Origin: Halobacillus locisalis
Lineage (GTDB): Bacteria > Bacillota > Bacilli > Bacillales > Halobacillaceae
Length of the DNA stretch: 64,000 nucleotides
NCBI RefSeq assembly: GCF_013694105.1
Contig: NZ_JACEFG010000003.1
Location: forward strand, 310,001 to 374,000
Direction of reading: 5' to 3'
The notes under the pieces are model-generated. The model was not told where the DNA came from. It saw only the letters and a list, made by a program, of their open reading frames with translations, and did no database searches. Shown in pieces: positions 26,161 to 33,977 of this stretch. Made by a program: the position numbers and the translations under genes. Each line of letters begins with the position of its first letter. Position 1 is the first letter of the stretch.

Positions 26161-26271
26161 GCGGTGCATGAGCTTGGCTTCATGGTCGGTAACCATGACA
26201 TGGTCAGCCCGAAAGCGGACGCCAACCGTGCGCAGGCAGCGAAAGTATTGTATATGCTGAAACAGAAATAA
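26161..26271 (+). pseudogene. Orphan C-terminal tail of an SLH surface protein
   Basis: Reads HELGFMVGNHDMVSPKADAN then RAQAAKVLYMLKQK and stop. This is almost the end of the SLH nucleotidase (25455-25562), followed by the same terminator segment. There is no start codon or body, so it is the remains of a duplication or of a recombination between SLH genes. Confidence 0.75.
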
Positions 26272-26566
26272 GGGTGATGAGGGTGTGCTTCCTATGGGGG
26301 CATCCTCTTGTCATTCATCGAAGCACGCTCGTGGCTTTTCAAAAAGAAGTAGTTGTGGTTGAAAGAGGGAATGATAGTGGAAGACTTGAGTTTGGAATCA
26401 TCACAAGATATTGGTATTATTTGGATGGGGGGTGATATAGTGAAAATACAGTGATCGTGGTGCCTGCGCAATCGAGTAACCGTTGTATCATCAGTGGTGT
26501 TGGGGTAGGTTAACATTTCCACTATTGGAAACAAAGTCTGAAAACGATAAGGGGTGATTATAAGTA

Positions 26567-26770
26567 ATGGTTAAGTCTATAAAAGGACAGTTTGTCTTAA
26601 TCCTAGTAGCTGCCATCGGTTTTATTATTTATTCATTCTCATTTATTCAGTTTACGGGTGAGGAAAGGTTCTTGCCTATTCGGGTACTCTTCTATTTCAT
26701 CATGATTGTATCGGTGTTTAATGCGGGGATGAACACACAAAAGTACATACACGTAAGAAAAAAAGAATAA
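26567..26770 (+). CDS. Small two-helix membrane protein
   Basis: 67 aa from ATG 26567 with AAGGGGTGA upstream. Two hydrophobic segments (FVLILVAAIGFIIYSF and VLFYFIMIVSVF) flank a short polar loop, and a basic tail (IHVRKKE) should face the cytoplasm. Function unknown. An array element follows at 26782. Confidence 0.6.
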   Translation: MVKSIKGQFVLILVAAIGFIIYSFSFIQFTGEERFLPIRVLFYFIMIVSVFNAGMNTQKYIHVRKKE

Positions 26771-26781
26771 ATCCTCGGTGC

Positions 26782-26822
26782 TATCTTGATGTCGAGTCTG
26801 TCGATTAAAAGTGGTAATCCTT
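26782..26822 (+). repeat. Array element copy
   Basis: ATCTTGATGTCGAGTCTG matches the conserved 5' half of the array element (ATCTTGATTTCAAGTCTT). The GGGGGC part has decayed. Confidence 0.55.
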
Positions 26823-26894
26823 CTATATAATGTAGAACAGGGTTTTTGAGTGGTATGGAGATAAACACCCGTTATGAAGACCAATAAGTAAGGT

Positions 26895-27266
26895 ATGGCA
26901 ATTAATATTTTCGAAAAATCATCCTTTTCCACTTATATTAGACATACTGTCAGGAGGAGTTCTTTGGTAGCATTAATGTATTTATTTCTTGCGGCATTTT
27001 TAATCGCAGCGAATATATTCATGATTAAATGGCAAAAGGAGGGGCTGTTTCCGCTAGGGGCTTCTGGTATTCTTTTAGCATTCCTCGGCGTTGTGGTCGG
27101 CTATACTGTTGGTGCAATTTTCGTTCTTGCTGCTTCCGACCCGTGGGGAGGGGTTCTGGCAGCAGGTATGGGGCGTCTCATAGTGTATAATGGCCTGATA
27201 CATTTCTTGATAGGGCTTGCCTTAATAATCGGAAGCTACTTTTCTAATAAAAAGACTCAAACATAA
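26895..27266 (+). CDS. Polytopic membrane protein, unknown function
   Basis: A 123-aa protein with hydrophobic segments near residues 26-42, 54-80 (a Gly-rich run, LGVVVGYTVGAIFVL) and 95-113. GTAAGG lies directly before the ATG. Function unknown. A hairpin terminator follows at 27276-27306. Confidence 0.55.
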   Translation: MAINIFEKSSFSTYIRHTVRRSSLVALMYLFLAAFLIAANIFMIKWQKEGLFPLGASGILLAFLGVVVGYTVGAIFVLAASDPWGGVLAAGMGRLIVYNGLIHFLIGLALIIGSYFSNKKTQT

Positions 27267-27275
27267 GAAGAAGCC

Positions 27276-27306
27276 AAGTCACGAGGATTCCTCTGTGACG
27301 TGTTTT
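27276..27306 (+). terminator. Hairpin terminator
   Basis: GTCACGAGG pairs with CCTCTGTGAC around ATT, followed by GTGTTTT. Confidence 0.65.
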
Positions 27307-27346
27307 AAATATTTGAGTAGTTGGATTTTATAATGGTGGTGCAAAT

Positions 27347-27787
27347 TTGAAAAAACCTATTTTCATAGTCTTCCTTATTTTTTTACTATTGATCGTTCCT
27401 GCATGTGCAGAAAATAACGATGAAGTGGGTGAAGATGAGAAGATCGAGGCTTTTATCGCAAAAACTATGGGGGATGAAGTAGGTGCTTATAAAGCAATCA
27501 ATTCCCAAATCATCATGCAAGGGTCTGGAGACTTACGTAGAGTTGAGGCAAGAAAAATTGAAGATTACTATTCAAAGGATAGGGAGTATACTAAAACGAT
27601 CCTGACTCATTCCACTACCGAAGATGGTGATGTCACAAAGGAGTCAGATGAACCACTAACATCGATGATTCCTGAAGACTTTACTTATAAGCAAGATACC
27701 CTTTTTCCTGTTGGAAGCGAATTGAGTGGAGAGGAAAAGGTAGAGCTTAAAAAGCATATATTGAATGAGTTTAAGGAAAGATTCTAA
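27347..27787 (+). CDS. Lipoprotein, unknown function
   Basis: A 146-aa protein with a TTG start, GGTGGTGC upstream. The signal peptide ends in lipobox VPAC with the Cys near residue 20. The mature part is acidic and short (AENNDEVGEDEKIEAF) and has no recognised domain. Confidence 0.6.
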   Translation: MKKPIFIVFLIFLLLIVPACAENNDEVGEDEKIEAFIAKTMGDEVGAYKAINSQIIMQGSGDLRRVEARKIEDYYSKDREYTKTILTHSTTEDGDVTKESDEPLTSMIPEDFTYKQDTLFPVGSELSGEEKVELKKHILNEFKERF

Positions 27788-27920
27788 TTACAGTAAAATT
27801 GAATTCAATATAATACTTTATGTTACATACGGAGTAGTTGATTTGGAAAATGATCACGTAAGATAAGTGGGTTTTAACAAAAAGTAAGGAGAATTTGAAA
27901 ACAGGAATAGGAGAGGTTAA

Positions 27921-28074
27921 GTGGATCATTTTGTTGTTTTCGGATTTCTAAATATACTATTTTACTTAGGAATAATTGGTTTCGCCTTATATTTTCTGAT
28001 TACTATTCTTAATAGGACAAAAGAAAGAAATGAGTACCTAAAAGAAATTCTTGAGGAACTGAGGAGAGACTAAT
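27921..28074 (+). pseudogene. Small membrane protein with a frameshift in an A-run
   Basis: GTG 27921 with AGGAGAGG upstream starts VDHFVVFGFLNILFYLGIIG and continues FALYFLITILNRTK. In frame it then ends RKK-stop at 28034. One base fewer in the AAAAA run near 28018-28023 would instead give KERNEYLKEILEELRRD and stop at 28074, a tail typical of small Bacillus membrane proteins. It is either a frameshifted gene or a slippery site. Confidence 0.5.
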
Positions 28075-28151
28075 TATGCCCTATGGCTGTAATCGTGATG
28101 TGAACTGTTCTGCTCTATAATCTAATGCAATGATATCGAGTCATAAGCTTA

Positions 28152-28189
28152 AGGAGGGTTATCTGAAGAAGAGATAATCCCCTTTTTTT
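28152..28189 (+). terminator. Hairpin terminator
   Basis: GGGTTATCT pairs with AGATAATCCC and is followed by seven T. Confidence 0.75.
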
Positions 28190-28273
28190 GTGGAAAAGAT
28201 TGAGTTTCTACGTTTGCTTTGAAATAATTGGTACTTGTGAAGTCTCATTTATATTAATCGAGAGGAGAATGTT

Positions 28274-28609
28274 ATGAAGCACCTAACCATTAATGTGTCA
28301 CTTATATTCTTAGGCGTGTGTGTTTTGGCTGGAGCTTGGATGGTGTCAAACGCATTACAAGAACAAAACCAAGCTAAACCCATTACAGTGAACGCACAAG
28401 CACCAGCGCAACAGCAATTGATGAGCCCGATAGAGTTGAAGAGTTACTTAGGTATAAGCGATGAGGAATTAGAAAAGATCATGCCCAAAAGAAATGGCGA
28501 CGATATTGAGAGCATTATCCCTTACATAAAGATCGGCTATCAGTACTACTTTCCTGTTGAAGCTATAGATGAGTGGTTGGCAGAAGCGGATGCAACAGCA
28601 TTTGAGTGA
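28274..28609 (+). CDS. Membrane-anchored excisionase-type HTH protein
   Basis: A 111-aa protein from ATG 28274 with GAGAGGAG upstream. One N-terminal membrane helix (about 6-27) is followed by a Gln/Ala/Pro linker (EQNQAKPITVNAQAPAQQQ). Residues about 53-108 resemble the HTH_17/excisionase fold: LMSPIELKSYLGISDEELEK, then PYIKIGYQYYFPVEAIDEWL. The order is unusual because the DNA-binding-like domain would be tethered to the membrane, on the outside if the helix acts as a signal anchor. It may instead bind something other than DNA. Confidence 0.65.
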   Translation: MKHLTINVSLIFLGVCVLAGAWMVSNALQEQNQAKPITVNAQAPAQQQLMSPIELKSYLGISDEELEKIMPKRNGDDIESIIPYIKIGYQYYFPVEAIDEWLAEADATAFE

Positions 28610-28611
28610 TA

Positions 28612-28672
28612 TATTTTGAATGAAAATATTCAACTACCATAGGCGATAGCTGAATATCGGCCATCGCCTGTA
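28612..28672 (+). repeat. Diverged array element with hairpin
   Basis: ATTTTGAAT, ATTCAACTACC and AGGCGATAGCTGAATA follow the order of the array element. GGCGAT pairs with ATCGCC in a hairpin as in the copy at 30859. Confidence 0.45.
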
Positions 28673-28725
28673 GTGGTTACAGATCAGTTGTGCTTAAGAA
28701 AAACAGTAAAAAGGAGAGAGAAGAT

Positions 28726-28905
28726 ATGGGGTGGCTGTTGATATCGGCAGTAGTATTTATGACGGGTTTATACTCTGTCATGAGTGGTCTGTGGGAGTTG
28801 AAAGAAGGGAAGGAAAGAAAGAAATATATGATCCATATGTTAATTGGATTGTTTTTGATATTCGTCCTTCCCTACATCATGCAATTGCAAATATTCATAG
28901 GGTAG
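28726..28905 (+). CDS. Small two-helix membrane protein
   Basis: 59 aa from ATG 28726, chosen because AAAAGGAGAG lies nine bases upstream; an earlier in-frame TTG at 28690 is unsupported. Two hydrophobic segments (WLLISAVVFMTGLYSVM and MLIGLFLIFVLPYIM) are joined by a basic loop (KEGKERKKY). Function unknown. Confidence 0.6.
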   Translation: MGWLLISAVVFMTGLYSVMSGLWELKEGKERKKYMIHMLIGLFLIFVLPYIMQLQIFIG

Positions 28906-28986
28906 TATGCTGCGATACTATATATAGAGGCGTTAGTTAAAGGTCAACCCTAGTTACCTCGAGATTTTGTTTGGAGGAAATTTTAC

Positions 28987-29262
28987 ATGAAGAGAATCGT
29001 AATTGGCGGATTTTTAATGTTGGGCGGATTATTAATAACATTAACGATTATATTGTCAGGAGCCATTTATGCAACTCAGATTACGGCATGGTCTGGTAAG
29101 TCGAAGTTATGGTACGCGATTTTTGGTGATAAACAATATGGAAATGAAGTTGTACAGTCTTTATTTCTAGGGTTCCCATTCGTATTAGGAATAATAATTA
29201 CGATCATCGGTCTAATGATTTTAGGTATGGAATATAAGAGAACGATGGAAGAGCGAAATTAA
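28987..29262 (+). CDS. Small two-helix membrane protein
   Basis: 91 aa from ATG 28987, GGAGGAAA upstream. Membrane segments are near residues 5-27 and 60-80, with a polar external loop (SGKSKLWYAIFGDKQYGNEV). Function unknown. Confidence 0.6.
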   Translation: MKRIVIGGFLMLGGLLITLTIILSGAIYATQITAWSGKSKLWYAIFGDKQYGNEVVQSLFLGFPFVLGIIITIIGLMILGMEYKRTMEERN

Positions 29263-29393
29263 TTGCTTTTTTGTTCACCTGAAGAGTAAGAGAGTCCATA
29301 TAGATTTAAGTCAATTAGTTGGAGAAGATATCGATACAGGAGTATATAATTCAGATAAGGAGCCTTATGAGTGACAATGAAAAGCCGTTTGGT

Positions 29394-29570
29394 TTACGAC
29401 TTTTCATGCCTCAATAAACTCACTACTTGATTTATCTGAATGGATATAAGAATGAGGAGAGCTATAACAGGAATGATAAACGCTCCCGCTCCGATTACAA
29501 AATATAAAATCCATCCAAATAATGAGCTGACTACTACCGTGCACCATAGAAAAATGTTGTATTCATCCAC
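29394..29570 (-). CDS. Small membrane protein (58 aa)
   Basis: GTG 29570 with GTGGAGGG seven bases upstream. The product begins VDEYNIFLWC and has two hydrophobic stretches (TVVVSSLFGWILYFVIGAG and AFIIPVIALLILISI), then QINQVVSLLRHEKS. Sequence and ribosome binding site support a real gene. It is one of the few minus-strand genes in this region. Function unknown. Confidence 0.6.
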   Translation of the reverse strand: MDEYNIFLWCTVVVSSLFGWILYFVIGAGAFIIPVIALLILISIQINQVVSLLRHEKS

Positions 29571-29799
29571 TATCTATCCCTCCACTCACACCATATCATA
29601 GGTCTTTTAAGGATTATAGGTGTATCGTAATGAGAAGGTTACACTTACATATTTCGAATTAGACTTTAGGTTCTTAGAATAGTTAGAAGTGCGAGGTTTC
29701 CAATCAAATGGTGTAAATGTCTAATGGAAAGGGTGTTGAGGTAATCTTAAAAGCTTTTATGCACGCCTTTATTTGATTCTACACTTGTATTATTTGAAA

Positions 29800-30345
29800 A
29801 TGTGCCTGTTGTTCAAACGGAAAGAGAAAATCTCAGACCAATTGAAGAGATTGGAACAGTCGCTTTGGGATGTGGGCACCATGAGCGGATTAGGAAGAAG
29901 GGGACGAACGACTTGGAAGAAAGGCGGTTGTGCGGCTGCGTGATGCGTTTGTAGTGAATCGTTCTTATGCTGGAAGCGGTGATTTCTACAACCATGTGGC
30001 GAGGTCGATCGTTGAGGGAAACGGTGGCGAGTATGCGAAAATATCGCTGATCTTCGTGTTTTTTCCTTTTCTTTGGGGCGCGATCCCTTTGGAGGCACAC
30101 CCTCTTCGCACTTACTTCTGTTACAGCACATATAAGGGAAATCAACATGGGAAGAATCAGTTCTTAAACTATACGAGACCATAATTCATGAAAATCAGAA
30201 GCCAAAATTCACCAGCATCAACACAGACTTCTTACACTCTCGAACAACCGTCCCGGATAGAAAACCGAGAACCGGCGCCGCAAAAAGCCCGAGAAACATC
30301 AAGATCGCAAGGATGCAGGATATAGACTCGAAATACATCACATAC
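29800..30345. pseudogene. Broken, partly inverted copy of the membrane gene at 22056
   Basis: On +, 29800-30095 matches the first half of the 22056 gene with frameshifts (MCLLFKRK, then LRDAFVVNRSYAGSGDFYNH, EGNGGEYAKISLIF). On -, about 30345-30185 matches its second half (YVMYFESISCILAILMFLGL, FAAPVLGFLSG). The two halves face opposite ways, so the copy was inverted internally and is dead. Confidence 0.75.
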
Positions 30346-30394
30346 AGAGTCAGGTTTGTGGATTTGAGAGGATTCCTGTTAAGAGGCATAAGAA

Positions 30395-30470
30395 ATCTGA
30401 TGTGAATTAGTGTGAATTGAGTAAGACCAAAAGCAACACTCGTTATTGAGTGTTGCTTTTGGTCTTACAT
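30395..30470 (+). repeat. TGTGAATT repeat with long terminator stem
   Basis: TCTGATGTGAATTAGTGTGA precedes a 19-bp stem, AAGACCAAAAGCAACACTC pairing with GAGTGTTGCTTTTGGTCTT. The same arrangement with changed stem bases is at 33650-33730, and the changes are mostly compensated. Confidence 0.8.
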
Positions 30471-30537
30471 TTCTTAAATCAAATATTATGGTAATACATG
30501 AACCAGAATATTAATTTATGCAAAATATGAAGCAGGT

Positions 30538-30595
30538 ATCTTGAAACTGAGTCTTCAAGAATGGGGCAGGTTAGTTGAAGACTCAGTTTCGAGAT
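30538..30595. repeat. Array element, full palindromic copy
   Basis: Left arm ATCTTGAAACTGAGTCTTCA(A) at 30538-30558 and right arm TTGAAGACTCAGTTTCGAGA(T) at 30575-30595 are complementary with one mismatch, around GAATGGGGCAGGTTAG. It shows that the element is a long inverted repeat. Confidence 0.85.
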
Positions 30596-30657
30596 ATTAG
30601 GTATTTTGAAACTAAATTGGATTGGTATCGTATGTAAAATAAGAGAATTTTTAATAG

Positions 30658-30813
30658 TGGAGAAAAGGTGGTTTTAATATCGAGTTAATTATAACAATAT
30701 TATCGATTGTATCAGCAGCTGTATTTCTTATCTATTGGGGTAAATCAGGTTATGATTGGGGAAGTGAAGAGAGCGATGATGATGAAGATAAGAAAAGGGA
30801 TTTGTCTAAGTAA
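30658..30813 (+). CDS. Small membrane protein without a standard start codon
   Basis: The frame reads IELIITILSIVSAAVFLIYW, then GKSGYDWGSEESDDDEDKKR and DLSK-stop. It has one membrane helix and an acidic tail, clearly protein-like. GAGAAAAGGTGG sits upstream, but no ATG, GTG or TTG is in frame after the stop at 30655-30657; the codon at the right distance is ATC (30679). It may use a rare start, or its 5' end was replaced. An array element follows. Confidence 0.5.
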   Translation, partial: WRKGGFNIELIITILSIVSAAVFLIYWGKSGYDWGSEESDDDEDKKRDLSK

Positions 30814-30858
30814 AAAATTCCTTTTCTTATATTTATTCATTCAATTCAAGTTAGTTTG

Positions 30859-30922
30859 TCTTGATATTGAATCTTCCATCAATGGGGGCGATTATCTTAT
30901 AAAATAGTCGCCTCCATTTTTG
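30859..30922 (+). repeat. Array element with intact terminator hairpin
   Basis: TCTTGATATTGAATCTTCC leads to GGGGGCGATTAT, which pairs with ATAGTCGCCTCC and is followed by ATTTTT. This copy shows that the GGGGGC block is the 5' side of a terminator stem. Confidence 0.8.
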
Positions 30923-30999
30923 TGGTACAAAATGTAATTTAGATGTTATCATGAACCAAACTTATAAACTAAGGGAGAGGAATATTGTGAGGTGGAAAA

Positions 31000-31530
31000 G
31001 TGAATGCAAGGAAACGATTATTCTCACTTGTTTTTGTGATATCGGTAGTGCTCACCGGGTGTCAAAACGATGGAGATTCCAGCAAACAAGATACAGAGCC
31101 CAATAAAGAAAGCGAGCAAGTCGAACCTCTTCTTGAAAAACCTACATTTACCCTTAAGCAGGGGACGGACAAAATCAATTTCGAAACGAAGTATGAGTGT
31201 TGGGTAGAGAACTGTTCAGAGAGTTCTGCGTTCCCTTCCAACATTACGGGCGGCATCGATATCAAGAAAGAGACAAAAGGAATCGAGCCAGCAGGAGTTC
31301 TCCCAGGAAAAGTGATCGATATTGAAGTGGATGGGGAGAAGCCAGATAAGTTGTCTTACATTGAACTAGTGGGTTCATCGAGCAAATCTGGGACCTTTGA
31401 AGATCAACGATTTGAGGTGTATGGAGAAGGGACGCATTATTTTTTGATGACCGCTTCCTGGAATGAAAACGGAGAATTTCAAGGGTCTAAAACAGTAGGT
31501 TTTGTATTGAAAATCGAGGAGAAAACGTGA
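31000..31530 (+). CDS. Lipoprotein with conserved Cys pair
   Basis: 176 aa from GTG 31000 (GTGAGGTGG upstream). The lipobox is LTGC. The mature protein has a Lys/Glu linker, then TKYECWVENCSES, where two Cys five residues apart probably form a disulfide, then a beta-rich end. The lipoproteins at 32806 and 41954 share this layout (HVECKSELGC, YTCNKNC) and appear to be distant relatives. Function unknown. Confidence 0.65.
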   Translation: MNARKRLFSLVFVISVVLTGCQNDGDSSKQDTEPNKESEQVEPLLEKPTFTLKQGTDKINFETKYECWVENCSESSAFPSNITGGIDIKKETKGIEPAGVLPGKVIDIEVDGEKPDKLSYIELVGSSSKSGTFEDQRFEVYGEGTHYFLMTASWNENGEFQGSKTVGFVLKIEEKT

Positions 31531-31667
31531 GTGCACCTAAAAATAGTTTTATTTTTTAAACATTAGCTCTTCGAAAGAAGGATTTCCACCGTACCTATAT
31601 CCGACTTTAGTATATATGACCATTAATAGTACTAGTACGTCGAAAAAGTAATTTTTTTAGGTAGTAG

Positions 31668-31716
31668 ATCTCTCAGATCTGAGTCTTCCGTTTTAGGGGG
31701 CGATTGTTCTATCTGA
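31668..31716 (+). repeat. Array element copy
   Basis: ATCTCTCAGATCTGAGTCTT, then GGGGGCGATTGTTCTATCTGA in order. It lies between the lipoprotein and the cxxc_20_cxxc gene. Confidence 0.7.
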
Positions 31717-31778
31717 TTTGATTGATCATGAAAATTAATGGTTAGTTTTTTTAAATATTTTGAAGTTGGTGTTTTTTT

Positions 31779-32066
31779 ATGACTAGTTGTGAGTGTTGTC
31801 ATACCCAGTTTAGGTGGGGTGAAATTTTAAAGGCAAATTTCCTTCATGGTTTTAGTAAATGTAGAAATTGTAGTTGTGCCCATAAAATTGATTTTCCTTC
31901 GAAATTAAAAGTAACGCTCTTAAGTGTTGTGCCATTCCTTGTATTCGGGTTGTTTTTAACACCTTTCGAAAGTACTATTTTTACACTATTGATAGGTTTA
32001 TTAATATTTCTATCAGGGATGGTCTTAACTCCTTTTGTGGCTAATTATAAGATGACGAGTAAGTAG
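31779..32066 (+). CDS. cxxc_20_cxxc-type membrane protein
   Basis: A 95-aa protein. The zinc-ribbon-like N-terminus has CECCHTQF and, about 20 residues on, CRNCSC, the spacing that names the TIGR04104 family. Two membrane helices follow (about 49-66 and 71-86). Its role is unknown. GGTG lies before the ATG, with a T-rich spacer. It is one cassette of the repeat-punctuated array. Confidence 0.7.
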   Translation: MTSCECCHTQFRWGEILKANFLHGFSKCRNCSCAHKIDFPSKLKVTLLSVVPFLVFGLFLTPFESTIFTLLIGLLIFLSGMVLTPFVANYKMTSK

Positions 32067-32112
32067 ACGGTTTAATATCTCTCAGATAATAGAATCATGA
32101 GTCTCTAGGTTT

Positions 32113-32156
32113 ATCTTGATTTCATGTCTTCATGAAACGGGGGCTTTACTTAAATA
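32113..32156 (+). repeat. Array element copy
   Basis: ATCTTGATTTCATGTCTTCA then GAAACGGGGGCTTTACTTAA. A partial second copy (ATCTCTCAGATAATAGAATC) is just upstream, at about 32076-32100. Confidence 0.75.
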
Positions 32157-32263
32157 GGGGTTATTGCTCGTTGTACTAACAAGAGAGCAAGTATTGTACA
32201 TGTTGGGAAGTTAATTATTAAATACAATAATAGTTTTAAGGAGATGAAAAGGAGATGAAGAAT

Positions 32264-32512
32264 ATGAAAATAGAAATCGAAGTTCAAGCATTTGGAGAGG
32301 TTGAAGTCCAAGGTACGGCAGGTGCACATAAAGGTGTTGAATTAATGGAAGTACATAATCTGTCTAAAGATACAACATTAGGAGAAGTAGAAACTCTGTT
32401 ATCCAGACTATTTCAAGAAGTAGAAAATGGATATGACAATCCAGAACAAAAGGTGGGGAAAATTACGATGCGATGCAAAAAGGAAAATGGAGAAATTGTA
32501 TATTTAGGATAA
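32264..32512 (+). CDS. Small soluble protein, unknown function
   Basis: 82 aa from ATG 32264, with AAAAGGAG nine bases upstream; the in-frame ATG at 32255 abuts that site. The product is acidic and has no hydrophobic segment (MKIEIEVQAFGEVEVQGTAG). It probably has an alpha/beta fold. I do not recognise a family. Confidence 0.55.
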   Translation: MKIEIEVQAFGEVEVQGTAGAHKGVELMEVHNLSKDTTLGEVETLLSRLFQEVENGYDNPEQKVGKITMRCKKENGEIVYLG

Positions 32513-32561
32513 AAGAATTGTTGAGAGAAAGAGCATTAAAGTAAAACTATCCTTAAATTAT

Positions 32562-32606
32562 ATCTTGGATTCAAGTCTTCCTGAAAATGGGGGCTTTAAT
32601 TGAATA
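32562..32606 (+). repeat. Array element copy
   Basis: ATCTTGGATTCAAGTCTTCC followed by GGGGGCTTTAATTGAATA. It runs directly into the GTCAGCAT terminator repeat. Confidence 0.75.
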
Positions 32607-32614
32607 TGAAAGAC

Positions 32615-32697
32615 TAAAAGTCAGCATCTAATGCTGGCTTTTTATTATGCTGAAAGGAGGTGGTTGTGATGTGAATTGATACGCATCCGGAATCTTA
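32615..32697 (+). repeat. GTCAGCAT terminator repeat, copy 2
   Basis: AGTCAGCATCTAATGCTGGC then TTTTTATTAT, followed by GGTGGTTGTGATGTGAATTG and ACGCATCCGGAATCT. It is close to the copies at 26022 and 33582. Confidence 0.75.
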
Positions 32698-32805
32698 AGC
32701 GACCTTCACTGTATTTAATGTATTATTCTGATGTGATAACCTAATATTACCAGGTTAGCCAGTAACAAAAGGTTAATAAGTAAATTTGAAATAGGGGAAT
32801 CACAA

Positions 32806-33339
32806 ATGAGAAGACTATTTTTAATCGTACTAGCAATTGTAATTTTGAGCAGTTGCACTCAGAAAGAAAAAGATGTTGACGAAGAAGCATCTGAACAAAG
32901 TATCTTAAGTGAAAAGGAAATAATCGGGAAAATAGATATGAATATACTAGACGACGTTAAGTTTGAATATGAGGGTGAGCCTTATGAAGCAAAATTTCAC
33001 GTTGAGTGCAAGTCTGAATTAGGGTGTTCCAGTAACGATCAGCCTTTAACTTTGAAGGAAATAAGAGAAGAAATAAACCCAGTAAAAATTGATGCCAACA
33101 TTGGAGATCATATAAAATTAAATATACCAGAAACACTTTCTAAACCAGACCAGATTATATACTCGAAGCAACAAGGAGCTACAGGTAGTCAAGTAATAAT
33201 GGATGATTACACTATTGAAGTTAGTGGTGAAAGAAATGAAGAGATTGTAGGCACAATAACATTTAACTGGGTAAAGGAGGCAGGAGGAGAACATACCTCT
33301 ACTATTAACTATTATTTTATAATTCCAAATCCAAAGTAG
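32806..33339 (+). CDS. Lipoprotein with conserved Cys pair
   Basis: A 177-aa protein with lipobox LSSC near residue 17. An acidic linker (KDVDEEASEQSILSEKE) precedes the folded part, which has HVECKSELGCSS, then VKIDANIGDHIKLNIPE and a beta-rich end. The Cys pair and the following Asp-x-Gly-Asp region match the layout of the lipoproteins at 31000 and 41954. ATAGGGGAA is the ribosome binding site. Function unknown. Confidence 0.65.
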   Translation: MRRLFLIVLAIVILSSCTQKEKDVDEEASEQSILSEKEIIGKIDMNILDDVKFEYEGEPYEAKFHVECKSELGCSSNDQPLTLKEIREEINPVKIDANIGDHIKLNIPETLSKPDQIIYSKQQGATGSQVIMDDYTIEVSGERNEEIVGTITFNWVKEAGGEHTSTINYYFIIPNPK

Positions 33340-33352
33340 AGGAATTACCTAA

Positions 33353-33547
33353 TTTATATACCTAATAAAAGGTCAGTCTCGTTGGTTAGCTTGGTGCGGT
33401 GGTGCGATTATATCTGTAGTTATTATAAAATTATTTACTGATGAAGCATATGAATGGGGACGATTTATTGTTATGTGTGCTGGTGGTATTGTAGGAATAT
33501 CGATTGCATTTGGAATTAAAAAAGCTATTAGCGATAGTGAGAATTAA
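33353..33547 (+). CDS. Small membrane protein without a standard start codon
   Basis: The frame runs from a stop at 33350 and reads GQSRWLAWCGGAIISVVIIK, LFTDEAYEWGRFIVMCAGGI, VGISIAFGIKKAISDSEN-stop: two hydrophobic segments and a charged end. No ATG, GTG or TTG precedes the first helix in frame. It may be the 3' part of a gene that lost its start, or use a rare codon such as ATA 33356. It follows the lipoprotein stop closely. Confidence 0.45.
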   Translation, partial: FIYLIKGQSRWLAWCGGAIISVVIIKLFTDEAYEWGRFIVMCAGGIVGISIAFGIKKAISDSEN

Positions 33548-33581
33548 CCTTAATAAGCATTTTATCCGATTCACTTCAATA

Positions 33582-33732
33582 GAAGTCAGCATACACTGCT
33601 GGCTTTTTATTATACTTAATGGTGGTGATTGTGATGTGAATGTTACGCATCTGGAATCTGGTGTGAACCAGTGTGAATTAAATAAGACCAAAGGCAGCAC
33701 TCAATCACGAGTACTGCCTTTGGTCTTATTTT
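33582..33732 (+). repeat. GTCAGCAT repeat joined to TGTGAATT stem repeat
   Basis: AGTCAGCATACACTGCTGGC, TTTTT, GGTGGTGATTGTGATGTGAA, ACGCATCTGGAATCTGGTGT. A long stem follows, AAGACCAAAGGCAGCACTC pairing with GAGTACTGCCTTTGGTCTT and then T-rich sequence. It combines the two repeat types seen separately at 32615 and 30395. Confidence 0.8.
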
Positions 33733-33797
33733 TCTAAACTAACAGATTGTGGTAATCTAGAAATTGGCTATCACTTTTTGCAAGATATTGGGCAGGT

Positions 33798-33843
33798 ATC
33801 TCGAAAGTGAGTCTTCAAACATAGGGGGCATATCTGAAATAAG
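33798..33843 (+). repeat. Array element copy
   Basis: ATCTCGAAAGTGAGTCTTCA then ATAGGGGGCATATCTGAAAT. The 15 bases before it (ATATTGGGCAGGT) also match the sequence before the 30538 copy. Confidence 0.75.
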
Positions 33844-33977
33844 ATACTAAATAAAGCAGTAGCTAGGTTACAAAAAAGCGGAGAGTCTATTAAAAGATTC
33901 TCTGTTTCTTTTGAGTAAAGTAATATCTAAAAAATGAAACGAGAGATAACAATTAATCGTAAAATATAAGAGGAAAA

